Below, in pieces: positions 26,830 through 35,390 of a stretch of 40,030 bases of DNA. Source of the DNA: Clostridia bacterium (lineage in GTDB: Bacteria > Bacillota > Clostridia > Oscillospirales > Acutalibacteraceae); the NCBI GenBank assembly GCA_017441385.1, contig JAFRXY010000027.1, positions 1 to 40,030 of the forward strand, written 5' to 3'. Positions within the stretch are counted from its first letter, which is position 1. Each line of letters starts with the position of its first letter. The notes under the pieces were generated by a model. That model saw nothing but the letters and a program-made list of their open reading frames with translations. It was not told the origin of the DNA and did no database searches. Position numbers and translations under genes: made by a program.

Positions 26830-27369
26830 ATGGAGGAAAAGTATCCGTACAGACTGATCCGGTCAAAGAGAAAGAGCATTTCGCTGCAAATCGACGAAAA
26901 TTGCGAGCTGGTAGTGCGTGCGCCGCTGCACGCTTCCAAGCGGGAGATCGACGAAATGGTGCAGGCGCACGCCGGCTGGATCGAGAAGCACATGCCGGAA
27001 GCCCGCAGGCGGATGGAGAATTCCATGAAAATCACGCCGGAGCTTCTGGCGGCGCTGAAGGAAAGGGCGGAGAAGGAGCTTCCCGGCAGGGTGGCGCATT
27101 ATGCCAGGCTCATGGGGGTGGAACCGGCCGGCATCAGAATCACCGCGGCGCGGAAGCGTTTCGGCAGTTGCAGCGGCAGGAACAGCCTCTGCTTTTCCTG
27201 TCTGCTGATGCTCTATCCTTCCGAAGCGGTGGACGCCGTCGTCGTGCATGAACTGGCCCATATCCGGCACCACGACCACAGCCCCGCCTTCTATTCCTTT
27301 ATCTACCGCGTCATGCCCGATTACCCCAGCCGGGAATTGCTTCTGCGGAAGACGCCGGAAATAAAGTGA
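26830..27369 (+). CDS. YgjP-like M48-type metallopeptidase-fold protein
   Basis: A 179-aa protein of the DUF45/YgjP family. HELAH (140-144) followed by HHDH (147-150) forms the zinc site, and ARKRFGSCSGRNSLCFSCLLMLYP is the typical upstream motif. Family members are annotated as SprT-like metallopeptidases, and Escherichia coli YgjP has been reported as a UTP pyrophosphatase, so the substrate here is open. AAAGGA precedes the ATG. It stands alone between a modular repeat and the next promoter. Confidence 0.85.
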   Translation: MEEKYPYRLIRSKRKSISLQIDENCELVVRAPLHASKREIDEMVQAHAGWIEKHMPEARRRMENSMKITPELLAALKERAEKELPGRVAHYARLMGVEPAGIRITAARKRFGSCSGRNSLCFSCLLMLYPSEAVDAVVVHELAHIRHHDHSPAFYSFIYRVMPDYPSRELLLRKTPEIK

Positions 27370-27402
27370 CAATATTTTAATATATTTTTTAAATGTATTC
27401 TA

Positions 27403-27431
27403 TTGACGCGGCGCGATAATTATTCTATTAT
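27403..27431 (+). promoter_or_regulatory. Promoter for the 27.5-29.9 kb gene pair
   Basis: TTGACG (27403-27408) and TATTAT (27426-27431) with 17-bp spacing, about 90 bp before the GTG start. Confidence 0.6.
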
Positions 27432-27522
27432 ATATAATGATATCGAAACGGCAAGTATCTATCCTGCCGTTTTCTGAACGAATTCATCTTTTCTATCAGC
27501 AATATCAAAGGGGTGTTGGTTT

Positions 27523-28494
27523 GTGAATGCAAAAACCAAGAGCATAATCATCGGACTTGCCTGTTCCTTTGCGGCGGTGATCATTATCATTCTGCTGTTC
27601 TTTTCGATTTCCGGCATCAGCGGCTCAGGCAGCAAGGGGAAAAGCTCCAAAAAGAATTACACCGAGGTAGTGAGCGTCGATTCCGACGGCAACAAGGTGA
27701 TTATCATTGAGGACGACGAAGACGAGGACGAAGAAGGCACGGAGACCGGCACGGTTTCTTCCGAAGAAGCCGCCGACCCGCTGATGATTACCGTATTCGG
27801 CAAGAGCGACATTGACGGCATCACCAAAGGCGTCAATTCCTTCGCTCAGTTTGTGGAGGCGGTCAGTCCCGTTTCCTACGAGTGGAATACCGACATGATC
27901 AAGGCGACCGGCGAGGTGGAAGTCAAACTGGTTGCTTCCGACGGCAGTTACGCGGTCATAGGGGTGCCCTATGAAACGTCCGACTATACCGTTGACGGCG
28001 AGATCATCGGTTCCGGCAGCGACGTGACCGCGTGGGGCGTTTACGCCAAGTGCGAAAAAGAGGTCTGCCGCGCCAAGGAAATCGTCTGGTTCTCCAACAA
28101 GATGGGATTCACCCTTCCGAGAGGCGTCAGGATCGGCACCGACTATCCCGACATTTCGGCGGCCTATTACAAGACCCCCAATCCCGAAAAATCGTACATC
28201 CTCTACGACGTCAAGGACGTGCTGACCGACAGCGGCAAGATGAAGCTCTACAACAAGGCCAAGGAAGCCTACATCGGCGGCAAGGTCTACAAAACCACGA
28301 CCATGCTGCAATATAACTACAAGGACAACCCGGACGCCTATCCCTTTGCGAACAACAGCAAGAATATCATTCGCTACGGATATAATTCAATCGTTGATAC
28401 CGACGAGGTTCTGGGACAGTGGTACATAGATTACGCGACGGCCAATTCCAAAGTGGTCGGCGTATACTATCATATGAAGGGCGCGGACGACTGA
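27523..28494 (+). CDS. Membrane-anchored external protein, paralogue A
   Basis: A 323-aa protein started at GTG 27523, with AAAGGGG about 9 nt upstream. One N-terminal membrane helix (SIIIGLACSFAAVIIIILLFFSI), then a Ser/Lys linker and an acidic run (EDDEDEDEEGTE). A folded external region of about 220 residues follows. Motifs shared with the next protein are VWF...F.LPRGVRIG, GGKVY, YGYNSIV and G.WYIDYA. No family recognised. Co-directional with its paralogue, 46 bp apart. Confidence 0.65.
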   Translation: MNAKTKSIIIGLACSFAAVIIIILLFFSISGISGSGSKGKSSKKNYTEVVSVDSDGNKVIIIEDDEDEDEEGTETGTVSSEEAADPLMITVFGKSDIDGITKGVNSFAQFVEAVSPVSYEWNTDMIKATGEVEVKLVASDGSYAVIGVPYETSDYTVDGEIIGSGSDVTAWGVYAKCEKEVCRAKEIVWFSNKMGFTLPRGVRIGTDYPDISAAYYKTPNPEKSYILYDVKDVLTDSGKMKLYNKAKEAYIGGKVYKTTTMLQYNYKDNPDAYPFANNSKNIIRYGYNSIVDTDEVLGQWYIDYATANSKVVGVYYHMKGADD

Positions 28495-28540
28495 CGGAAT
28501 GAAGCCCATGCCGCGCCGGGCGGAAAGACGGTGGAAAGAT

Positions 28541-29932
28541 ATGATTTACGGTTTGCTCACATCAGACAAACGCCGGATTTGCAGGACGGCAGGTCTCTGC
28601 CTTGCCGTTTCCATGATGACGGCGCTGTCCTCCTTTGCGCTGTGCGGCGGCGGGAAGTGCGGGGGGAGAACCTTCACCGCTGACAATACCGCGAAGCTGA
28701 GCGGCCATTCACAGCCCTCCTTCCATGAGATAACTGTAAGCGAACCTGCCATTCACTTGTCTGACGACTCGGAAAAAAACGAAAAAGCCTATGAAAAGCT
28801 GATTCGGGAGCAAAAGAAAGAGAAAAAGCCAGCAGCAGCAGCGACCGATTCCGCCGGGGAAACGCAGAGCACCACCTCCACTTCCGCCGGCGAGGAACCC
28901 GGAACCACCGCGTCGGCTGCCACCGTTTCCTCACAGACCGCCCCGTCAGAAGTATCTTCTTACGAAAGCGAGGAAGAGGAAGGCGCCGCGGTTTCCAACG
29001 GAATGACCCCCTTCAATTACAATGACGTTTCTTCCGTCGCCTCCGAACTGAACACCATGGGGAATTTCGCGGAAACAATACAGCCTTCCTCTATCAGCTG
29101 GAATGCGGAGCAATTTGCCGAAAACGGCTGCGTTTCCGTCACGATGGATTCCCCTCACGGCACCGTGGTGCTGGACGTGAAACCGCTGGACGCCGCCGTC
29201 CCTGAGAGCGGCGTTTCAGGCGTCGTCAACGGAAGCGATATTGCGGACTGGGACTGGCTGACTGCCAACAAGGACGCGGGCTGCAATATTTCCACCGTCC
29301 TCTGGAAGGACGCGGATTTCGCAATCCCTCCGGTCAGGGGAATCGCCGTGGGCGCTTCGCTCGCCGGCCTGACCGACAGTTTCCTCTGCGTCAACGGCGG
29401 CGCGAACACACTCTACAAGGCGTCGGACGTGATTGACGACCAGACCAAGCTCAATGCCATTCTCGCGGCGGAGAATCTGTATACCTTCGTCGGCGGCAGA
29501 GTCTACAGCATCGGAAGCTATCTCGACAAGTATCACAGCTACTCAGGCGGAATCAGTTATGACCTGCTGTTTGAGGACTGCGACTATGTGGTGCAGTACG
29601 GCTGCAATTCCATTATGGAACACAATTGCACCACCGGCAGCTGGATCATTGAATACGCGGTCAAAGAGGATAAGGTCATCTGCGTCTGCTTCATGAACAA
29701 AAGCTACTACAATGACGAGCAAAAGACCGCGATCAGCACCAATATTTCCTCATCGGGAAGCGAATCGGAGGAAGTGACCACACAAACAAACACACACACC
29801 GAGCCGATTTCCTCCACCGACATTCCGGCCGATCCTGAGGCGGAAGGGAATCCGCAGGAGGAGGAAACCGAGGAAGAAGTTTCTTCCCTTTCCAACGCCG
29901 CCGACGCCGCCGAGGAAGAACCGGAGGAATGA
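28541..29932 (+). CDS. Secreted or membrane-anchored protein, paralogue B
   Basis: About 463 aa. A signal or anchor segment (CRTAGLCLAVSMMTALSSFALC) is followed by a Ser/Thr/Glu-rich linker to about residue 150, and then a domain homologous to paralogue A (VLWKDADFAIPPVRGIAVG, GGRVY, YGCNSIM, GSWIIEYA). A second Ser/Thr/Glu-rich tail ends the protein. I prefer the ATG at 28541 (GGTGG 6 nt upstream); ATGs at 28499 and 28508 in the same frame lack good sites. Function unknown. Confidence 0.62.
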   Translation: MIYGLLTSDKRRICRTAGLCLAVSMMTALSSFALCGGGKCGGRTFTADNTAKLSGHSQPSFHEITVSEPAIHLSDDSEKNEKAYEKLIREQKKEKKPAAAATDSAGETQSTTSTSAGEEPGTTASAATVSSQTAPSEVSSYESEEEEGAAVSNGMTPFNYNDVSSVASELNTMGNFAETIQPSSISWNAEQFAENGCVSVTMDSPHGTVVLDVKPLDAAVPESGVSGVVNGSDIADWDWLTANKDAGCNISTVLWKDADFAIPPVRGIAVGASLAGLTDSFLCVNGGANTLYKASDVIDDQTKLNAILAAENLYTFVGGRVYSIGSYLDKYHSYSGGISYDLLFEDCDYVVQYGCNSIMEHNCTTGSWIIEYAVKEDKVICVCFMNKSYYNDEQKTAISTNISSSGSESEEVTTQTNTHTEPISSTDIPADPEAEGNPQEEETEEEVSSLSNAADAAEEEPEE

Positions 29933-29963
29933 ACTTCTTCTGTTTCCCCGTTCCATCAAAAAC

Positions 29964-30004
29964 AGCCCTGATTTTATCCGGCAAAGATAAAATCAGGGCT
30001 TTTC
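29964..30004. terminator. Bidirectional terminator at a convergent junction
   Basis: A perfect 15-bp stem AGCCCTGATTTTATC (29964-29978) / GATAAAATCAGGGCT (29986-30000) with a 7-nt loop. A short T-run lies on the right and an A-run on the left. It separates the plus-strand pair from the minus-strand gene ending at 30019. Confidence 0.9.
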
Positions 30005-30018
30005 ATTGTATCAGGCCG

Positions 30019-30756
30019 TTATTTCGAGTCCGAATCGCTGACACTGTTATTGGATCGCTCGTAGGAAGTGTCGCCTTCCTTCAGCAGCGGCCTCGGGTCG
30101 ATGCCGGCGTAGGTATTGTAAGTGAAGGGGTAATAATACAGGACGGGATGGCTTGTTATATTACTTTCGTCGTAGTAGGTCACCACCTTGTAGGCAAACT
30201 GCTTGCCGTCGGAAGAGGACACGTCCCACGGATAGACCATTGTTTTGGTGAGAATTTCCCTGCCGTCGTCCTCTGTCTCGCGTATGAATTTGGTGGGCCA
30301 GAAGTGATTGTCGTACTGTGAAAATTCATTCTTGAAGCGGTTGTATTCGTCCAGATCCTTAAAGGAATAGCTGCCGTTGAAAAGCTCGGTGTAGATGGCT
30401 GTGCAGATCAGCAGCAGACCGATGACCGCGTATTTCAGGAGCGAAAAAGAGAGAATCTTTTTCCACTTGATTTTGGGGTAGATAATGATGAAGATGAATA
30501 CGGACACTATAAATATCACAACGCCGCAGCCGATGGCAATGGCCCTGTTGCCCATGGAGATATAGACAATGCCGTCGATTACCACGGCGGGAAATTCAAA
30601 GATGGCCAGAATCAGCTCCGAAAGCAGCATAAGCAAGATCAGGAGAGTAATGAGCGCTGAAATACGCGGCATTTCCATATTGACGCAGTACATGAATAAT
30701 CTTGCGCCGAAAAGCAGTATGAAAAGCAGTATGATCAGCAGGTTGAAGGTACTCAA
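30019..30756 (-). CDS. Hypothetical protein with four membrane helices
   Basis: 245 aa with hydrophobic segments at about 5-24, 34-55, 71-94 and 104-122. An external-looking, Tyr- and acid-rich C-terminal domain follows (about 125-245). The start is a TTG at 30756 with AAAGGG 11 nt upstream; later starts would remove the first helix. No family recognised. It is 32 bp downstream of the minisatellite gene and likely in the same operon. Confidence 0.6.
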   Translation of the reverse strand: MSTFNLLIILLFILLFGARLFMYCVNMEMPRISALITLLILLMLLSELILAIFEFPAVVIDGIVYISMGNRAIAIGCGVVIFIVSVFIFIIIYPKIKWKKILSFSLLKYAVIGLLLICTAIYTELFNGSYSFKDLDEYNRFKNEFSQYDNHFWPTKFIRETEDDGREILTKTMVYPWDVSSSDGKQFAYKVVTYYDESNITSHPVLYYYPFTYNTYAGIDPRPLLKEGDTSYERSNNSVSDSDSK

Positions 30757-30788
30757 GGTCGGTTACACCCTTTCAGGTAGATAGAATT

Positions 30789-32237
30789 TTATCTGTAAAT
30801 CGGTTTGATGTTGTTCGCGTCCGCGACAGCCTGAAAGGCCTTGGGCATCTTCCTGTAATACTTGCTGTCGTTGGTGCAGTAGATCATTTCCTCGCTGTTG
30901 TAGAACAGGAGGTAAATATCGGCGTTTTCGGAGCAGATGAATATCATTTGATATCCGCTGCTGATCTGCGCGTAATATTTCACCGCGTTCAGTTCGGGGT
31001 CCACATTGACAAGATTGCCGTTTTTGTCGGTGGTGCGCTCGTAATTAATCGGGGATTTCAGCCCGTTTTCCATCATGTCGGTATACATGGCGTAATCCTT
31101 CGAGGAAAGCGTTTCCTTCAGCGCCTCCACCACCGCTTCGGATTGATAGAGATAATAGTCGTAGGAGGTCTGCACCGCGCTCTCCGTTTCGTATTCCGGC
31201 TCGGTTTCGGTGAATCTGCCGTCGATGGCGTAATCGGCGCCTATGCCGAAATCGGCATTCTTGCCCTTGTGGGTGATGATGACATAATCCGTTCCCCGCT
31301 CGAAGGTAAGCGCCACCTTCTTCTTGGGTGAAAATTCCGCGTGCGTTTCGTCGGTGTAAAAGGCGGTATCGCTGATCACCGCGCTATTGCTGCCGTTCCA
31401 TATCTCCAGCCGGAATTCAAAGCTGTCCTGATACTGCATGGACACCGAGAAAACGGCCTTCTGCGGGGCTTCCACGTCGGACTTGTACCATGTGCCTTCA
31501 AACCGCTGGTAATTGATTCCGGAAGAAGCCGCCTCGTCGTCCACAAATTCAAAATCCCCGTTGTTATCGTCCACAATGTCTTCCACCCTGATATCCAAAT
31601 CGGAGGCGGCGCTGTCGCCGTATGCGGAATTGTGGCGTTTATACTTACTGCTGTTGACCGAAACGGAAATAATCAGGGCAATCACGGCGATGACCGTCAC
31701 GGCAATGCCGATGTAGAACATGACCGGCATTTTCTCCTCGTCGCCTGCCGGCGAAACGGCCGCCGAAGCCGCCTGCGTCCGTGCGGAATTGCCCTGCCGG
31801 TAGCCTTCCGACCGTGCGGAATTCCCCTGCCGATAGCCTTGCGTCCGTGCGGAATTGCCCTGCCGGTAGCCTTGCGTCCGTGCGGAATTGCCCTGCCGGT
31901 AGCCTTCCGACCTTGCGGAATTCCCCTGCCGGCAGCCTTCCGACCTTGCGGAATTGCCCTGCCGGTAGCCTTCCGACCTTGCGGAATTGCCCTGCCGGTA
32001 GCCTTCCGTCCGTGGGGAATTGCCCTGCCGATAGCCTTGCGTCCGTGGGGAATTGCCCTGCCGGTAGCCTTCCGACCTTGCGGAATTGCCCTGCCGGTAG
32101 CCTTCCGTCCGTGGGGAATTGCCCTGCCGGTAGCCTTCCGTCCGTGGGGAATTGCCCTGCCTGCTGTCCGTTGTCCGGCGGGAATCGCCGTAATGGCTGC
32201 CGTATCGATTGTTGCTTTCATTGCTGCCGTTGTTCAA
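30789..32237 (-). CDS. Membrane protein with 12-unit undecapeptide repeat
   Basis: 482 aa. Residues 26-157 are twelve 11-residue units of the form RQGNS[AP]R[ST][EQ]G[YC], strongly basic. One membrane helix follows (VMFYIGIAVTVIAVIALIISVSV), then an acidic segment. The external region contains a G-x-W-type domain (QRFEGTWYKSDV) and a second region ending ..YYRKMPKAFQAVADANNIKP. The start is TTG at 32237 with AAAGGTGA upstream at rather long spacing. The repeats would be cytoplasmic if topology matches the neighbours. Function unknown. Confidence 0.65.
   Translation of the reverse strand: MNNGSNESNNRYGSHYGDSRRTTDSRQGNSPRTEGYRQGNSPRTEGYRQGNSARSEGYRQGNSPRTQGYRQGNSPRTEGYRQGNSARSEGYRQGNSARSEGCRQGNSARSEGYRQGNSARTQGYRQGNSARTQGYRQGNSARSEGYRQGNSARTQAASAAVSPAGDEEKMPVMFYIGIAVTVIAVIALIISVSVNSSKYKRHNSAYGDSAASDLDIRVEDIVDDNNGDFEFVDDEAASSGINYQRFEGTWYKSDVEAPQKAVFSVSMQYQDSFEFRLEIWNGSNSAVISDTAFYTDETHAEFSPKKKVALTFERGTDYVIITHKGKNADFGIGADYAIDGRFTETEPEYETESAVQTSYDYYLYQSEAVVEALKETLSSKDYAMYTDMMENGLKSPINYERTTDKNGNLVNVDPELNAVKYYAQISSGYQMIFICSENADIYLLFYNSEEMIYCTNDSKYYRKMPKAFQAVADANNIKPIYR
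31767..32162 (-). repeat. 33-bp minisatellite inside the coding sequence
   Basis: Twelve contiguous 33-bp units, in frame, encoding RQGNS[AP]R[ST][EQ]G[YC]. Units differ mainly at two or three codons (Ala/Pro, Ser-Glu/Thr-Gln/Thr-Glu), showing expansion by duplication. Copy number probably varies between strains. Confidence 0.95.
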
Positions 32238-32334
32238 TGCCTATTCACCGTCACCTTTTCCGAATGATAAGAATTGTTTTTTCGATTCAAAAATCATCAT
32301 TGCATGGTATAAAATAAAAATTGCGTTTCCTGTT

Positions 32335-32363
32335 ATTATAACGCAGATGCGTCCTGATTGCAA
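32335..32363 (-). promoter_or_regulatory. Promoter upstream of the minisatellite gene
   Basis: On the minus strand TTGCAA (32358-32363) and TATAAT (32335-32340) are 17 bp apart, about 100 bp before the TTG start. Confidence 0.7.
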
Positions 32364-32387
32364 GATACATAAAGTTACAGACGCGGG

Positions 32388-32541
32388 ATTACTTTGCCGC
32401 GACGCAAATCCAAGAAAAGCGGTTTCGGATTGGGTACCTGATTGGTTGCGCCCGGGTCTGTTTTTGTCGCAGCGCGTTGCAGCGAAGGTGCGCTGTCCCA
32501 TATGCACCCCATTATTGGCGCTGCGCGCTTTCTTTTTTTTA
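32388..32541 (-). repeat. Modular intergenic repeat after the Nudix gene
   Basis: On the minus strand it starts at the Nudix stop codon: TAAAAAAAAGAAAGCGCGCA. It continues with GGGTGCATATGGGAC and GCACCTTCGCTGCAACG, and ends CCCGGGCGCA..CCGAAACCG..GATTTGCGTCGCGGC. Both end modules match the element at 20821-21033. No gene between 32238 and 32538. Confidence 0.6.
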
Positions 32542-33102
32542 TTTCCGGGTTCTTTCCGCCATGAGTTTCAGCACAAGCGTCTGTGTCTTGGCGTCGGGCA
32601 GCTCTCCCGCCAGCACCATATCCACGGCGGTTTCCAGCGGAATATATTCCACCTCGAGAAATTCCCCCTCGTCCGGATGGCTTTCGCCCGCGTCGTCAAT
32701 ATCGCAGGCAAAGAGCCGGATGATCTCGCCGCAGTAACCGGGCGAAGGATAGAGATTGCCCATGCTTCGCCAGTTGACGCCGTGAGCGCCCACTTCCTCG
32801 GCCAGTTCGCGCTTGACGGCCTCCAGCGGATCCTCGCCCTTTTCGAGCTTGCCGGCGGGCAGTTCCGCCACGATTTCCTTATAGGGATAACGGAACTGCC
32901 GGACAAAGGGAAGTCTGCCGTCGGACGTCAGGGCGGCGACACAGACCCCGCCGGGATGCTCGATGATCTCCCGGATGGAAGTGCTGCCGTCCGACAGCTC
33001 CACGTCGTCCACCCGGAGATTGATCACTTTGCCCTTGAAATGGTAGGTCTGCGTGAGCGTTTTTTCCAGAAGTCTGTCATAATTGAAATTGCCCATTGCC
33101 AT
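32539..33102 (-). CDS. Nudix hydrolase, ADP-ribose pyrophosphatase type
   Basis: 187 aa with a complete Nudix box at residues 84-106 (G84-x5-E90-x7-R98-E99-x2-E102-E103-x-G105). The preceding FVRQFRYPYKEIVAELPAGKLE and the downstream PSPGYCGEIIRLF motif are typical of the ADP-ribose/NDP-sugar pyrophosphatase subgroup. AAGG lies 8 nt before the ATG. The substrate is inferred. Confidence 0.9.
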   Translation of the reverse strand: MAMGNFNYDRLLEKTLTQTYHFKGKVINLRVDDVELSDGSTSIREIIEHPGGVCVAALTSDGRLPFVRQFRYPYKEIVAELPAGKLEKGEDPLEAVKRELAEEVGAHGVNWRSMGNLYPSPGYCGEIIRLFACDIDDAGESHPDEGEFLEVEYIPLETAVDMVLAGELPDAKTQTLVLKLMAERTRK

Positions 33103-33268
33103 CAGCCTCGCCTTGCCGCTTAATTGCTATAATTATAGTAATTATAGCATATAAAATTTTAAAGAGCAATACAATAATTGTGTGCAATTATTTAAAAATA
33201 TTGAAGAATCTTGCAGCCCCGGCGGAAATGTGTTATAATTGTGAAATCGAAGGCGGAAGGTGAATGAA

Positions 33269-34111
33269 TTGGAAGAAAACAAATGTTGCATACCCGTACC
33301 GGCCGGCTTTTCGGCGGCTCATACCCTGACGGGCGGCCAGTGTTTCAGATGGACGGAACGCGGCGGCAGGCTGTGCGGAACGGCCTTCGGAAGGTATGTC
33401 GAAATGGAGCAGAATGACCGGGGACTGACGGTGTACGGCGCGGACGGGAAGGAATGCGATTCGCTCTGGCGGAGATACCTCGACCTCGACAGGGATTACG
33501 ACGCGATCAGGCGGGAAGTCCTTGCCATGGAACCGAGGCTGGCCGACAGCGCCGGCTTTGCCGGAGGGGTGCATATTCTGGCGCAGGAACCGTGGGAAGC
33601 GCTCTGTTCCTTCGTCATTTCCCAGAACAACAACATTCCCCGCATTCGGGGCATCATTGCAAGGCTCTGCCTGCATTACGGCGAGCGGGCGGTCAACGGG
33701 GAATTCGCCCGGGAAGAGGCGGAGGGATTTGCCTTTCCCACCCCGGAAGCCCTTGCGAATGTGGCAGAGGAAACATTCAAGGAGTTCGGATGCGGCTACA
33801 GAGCGGCGTATCTCACCGACGTGGCAAGGCGCGTCGCGTCGGGCGAAATCGACTTTGATGACATCAAAAAAGCCCCGGTCAACGAGGCTCGCAGGATGCT
33901 CATGTCGCTGAAGGGGGTCGGGCCGAAGGTGGCCGAATGTGCGCTGCTCTACGGCTTCGGCAGGCTGGAATGCTTTCCGGTGGACGTATGGATACGCCGT
34001 GCGCTGGAAACGGAATTCACCGGCGGCACCGCCCTGCTGGACAGCCCTTACGCGGGTGTGGCGCAGCAGTATATTTTTGAATACATAAGACAGACCGGCG
34101 GCGGAAGATGA
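33269..34111 (+). CDS. 8-oxoguanine DNA glycosylase (OGG1 type)
   Basis: 280 aa. An OGG N-terminal domain (AHTLTGGQCFRW) precedes the HhH-GPD fold. The hairpin-helix-hairpin GVGPKVAECALLYGFGR carries the catalytic Lys (about 220), and PVDVW supplies the Asp (about 239). Both align with human OGG1 Lys249 and Asp268. The enzyme excises oxidised guanine. A TTG at 33269 has AAGG 8 nt upstream; a GTG at 33260 in frame has its purine run touching the codon and is less likely. It ends 3 bp from the convergent lipoprotein gene. Confidence 0.88.
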   Translation: MEENKCCIPVPAGFSAAHTLTGGQCFRWTERGGRLCGTAFGRYVEMEQNDRGLTVYGADGKECDSLWRRYLDLDRDYDAIRREVLAMEPRLADSAGFAGGVHILAQEPWEALCSFVISQNNNIPRIRGIIARLCLHYGERAVNGEFAREEAEGFAFPTPEALANVAEETFKEFGCGYRAAYLTDVARRVASGEIDFDDIKKAPVNEARRMLMSLKGVGPKVAECALLYGFGRLECFPVDVWIRRALETEFTGGTALLDSPYAGVAQQYIFEYIRQTGGGR

Positions 34112-34114
34112 AGG

Positions 34115-34459
34115 CTACCGCTTCTCAAAGATTTCCGATTCGCCTTTGGAATTGGTGAGGGTGATGGTTTTGTGGCCGCTGTCGGAGTTGAGTTTCGCGA
34201 CGATTTTATACTTGTAGCCGTTCCTGTCGGTGAGATGGAAGGTAATGTTGTATTCATCGTCTATCTCGTAGGTTCCGTCAATCCGGAAGTCGTCGTAGAT
34301 AATCCTGACATTTTCGCCGGCAATTTTAATGCGGGTGTCCTCGTCGCTTCTTGAGCGCCATGTTCCGTCAAGCTCCGAGCCGCAGGAACTCAGCGGCAGC
34401 ACAAGCATCAGCGCCATGGCCAAGAGAATCATTGCGGCGTATCGGGCTGTGTTTTTCAT
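34115..34459 (-). CDS. Small lipoprotein with G-x-W domain
   Basis: 114 aa. A signal peptide ends in the lipobox LSSC (Cys 26). The mature protein starts GSELDGTWRSRSDEDTRIKI and alternates short beta-like strands (DGTYEIDDEYNITFHL..KTITLTNSKGE). It looks like the external domain of the 23.5-26.6 kb proteins on a lipid anchor. AAGG lies 8 nt before the ATG. Function unknown. Confidence 0.75.
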   Translation of the reverse strand: MKNTARYAAMILLAMALMLVLPLSSCGSELDGTWRSRSDEDTRIKIAGENVRIIYDDFRIDGTYEIDDEYNITFHLTDRNGYKYKIVAKLNSDSGHKTITLTNSKGESEIFEKR

Positions 34460-34564
34460 ATGTATTACCTTCTTTGCGTGATAGTCGGTTGTCTGGTATT
34501 CTACCTATATATTAGTATGAGAAAACGCTTTTGTCAATGACATAAATATAGGTAAAAATAGTAT

Positions 34565-34593
34565 TTGAAATCCATCCCGATGTATGATATAAT
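34565..34593 (+). promoter_or_regulatory. Promoter of the pentapeptide-repeat gene
   Basis: TTGAAA (34565-34570) and TATAAT (34588-34593) with 17-bp spacing. Confidence 0.75.
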
Positions 34594-34646
34594 CAATCTC
34601 ATGAGTCAAAAAATGAAAACGGAAGCCCGGAGGAAAGAGAAAAAAT

Positions 34647-35333
34647 ATGAAAAGAGAAAAACCTCAGATCAATCTGAAACTGAAAAAAGGCGAATCGGCG
34701 CTTGACTTGCTGGTTGACGCGGACGTAAAGAGAAGTGTTGTCTACGGATATTACTTTGACGATGAAACGGTGCAGCACCTGACCGTCAACGGGGTGGAAG
34801 TTTCAGGGTGCATGTTTGTCAACTGCCGGTTTCAGGACTGTCTGTTTGAAGGGGTGAGCTTTCTCAACTGCTACTTCAAGAACTGCGATTTTTCGTTCAT
34901 GAATATGCACCAAAGCTCCTTCACCTGCTGTGAAATCGTGGAGAGCAAGATGACGGGACTGAATCTGTCGTTCGGCGTGCTGAATCATCTGCTGGTGAGG
35001 TCAACCAACTGCCGGTTTGTCAATTTTTCCGAATGCAAGGTGACGGTCACGAATTTTGTGAGCTGTGACCTGTCGTCCGCCGACATGGACAAAGTGCGGC
35101 TCAAGGATTCGGAATTCGTCCAGTGCAACCTCACCGGAATGAATATCTGCGGCACTTCCTTTGAGGGAATGAATCTCAGAGGAAACCGGCTGGACAAGCT
35201 GGTATTCATGGGCGGGGAATTGCAGGGCGCGACGGTGGATTCCGCGCAGGCGATTGCGCTGATACGCCTGATCGGCATCCATGTGGACGACAACGGCTCC
35301 CCCGCCTACGGTCAGGGAAAAAATAAAAGATGA
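34647..35333 (+). CDS. Pentapeptide-repeat protein
   Basis: 228 aa, GGAGG upstream. Residues about 40-195 follow the pentapeptide rhythm with F or L every fifth residue (CMFVNCRFQDCLFEGVSFLNCYFKN.. type), forming a right-handed beta-helix. It is unusually Cys-rich. The C-terminus (TVDSAQAIALIRLIGIHVDD) resembles the capping segment of Qnr/McbG-like proteins. Some such proteins mimic DNA and protect gyrase, but many have unknown roles, so I do not assign one. Confidence 0.85.
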   Translation: MKREKPQINLKLKKGESALDLLVDADVKRSVVYGYYFDDETVQHLTVNGVEVSGCMFVNCRFQDCLFEGVSFLNCYFKNCDFSFMNMHQSSFTCCEIVESKMTGLNLSFGVLNHLLVRSTNCRFVNFSECKVTVTNFVSCDLSSADMDKVRLKDSEFVQCNLTGMNICGTSFEGMNLRGNRLDKLVFMGGELQGATVDSAQAIALIRLIGIHVDDNGSPAYGQGKNKR

Positions 35334-35390
35334 AGTATTTATACAGTAAGAAATATAAAATATTATATAAACAATACGTAATAAAACGGC

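Noticed and set aside
31341-32267. Plus-strand frame with PCGIALPVAFR-type repeats
   Set aside because: It is the reverse reading of the 33-bp minisatellite. The minus strand has the promoter, membrane helix and non-repeat domains.
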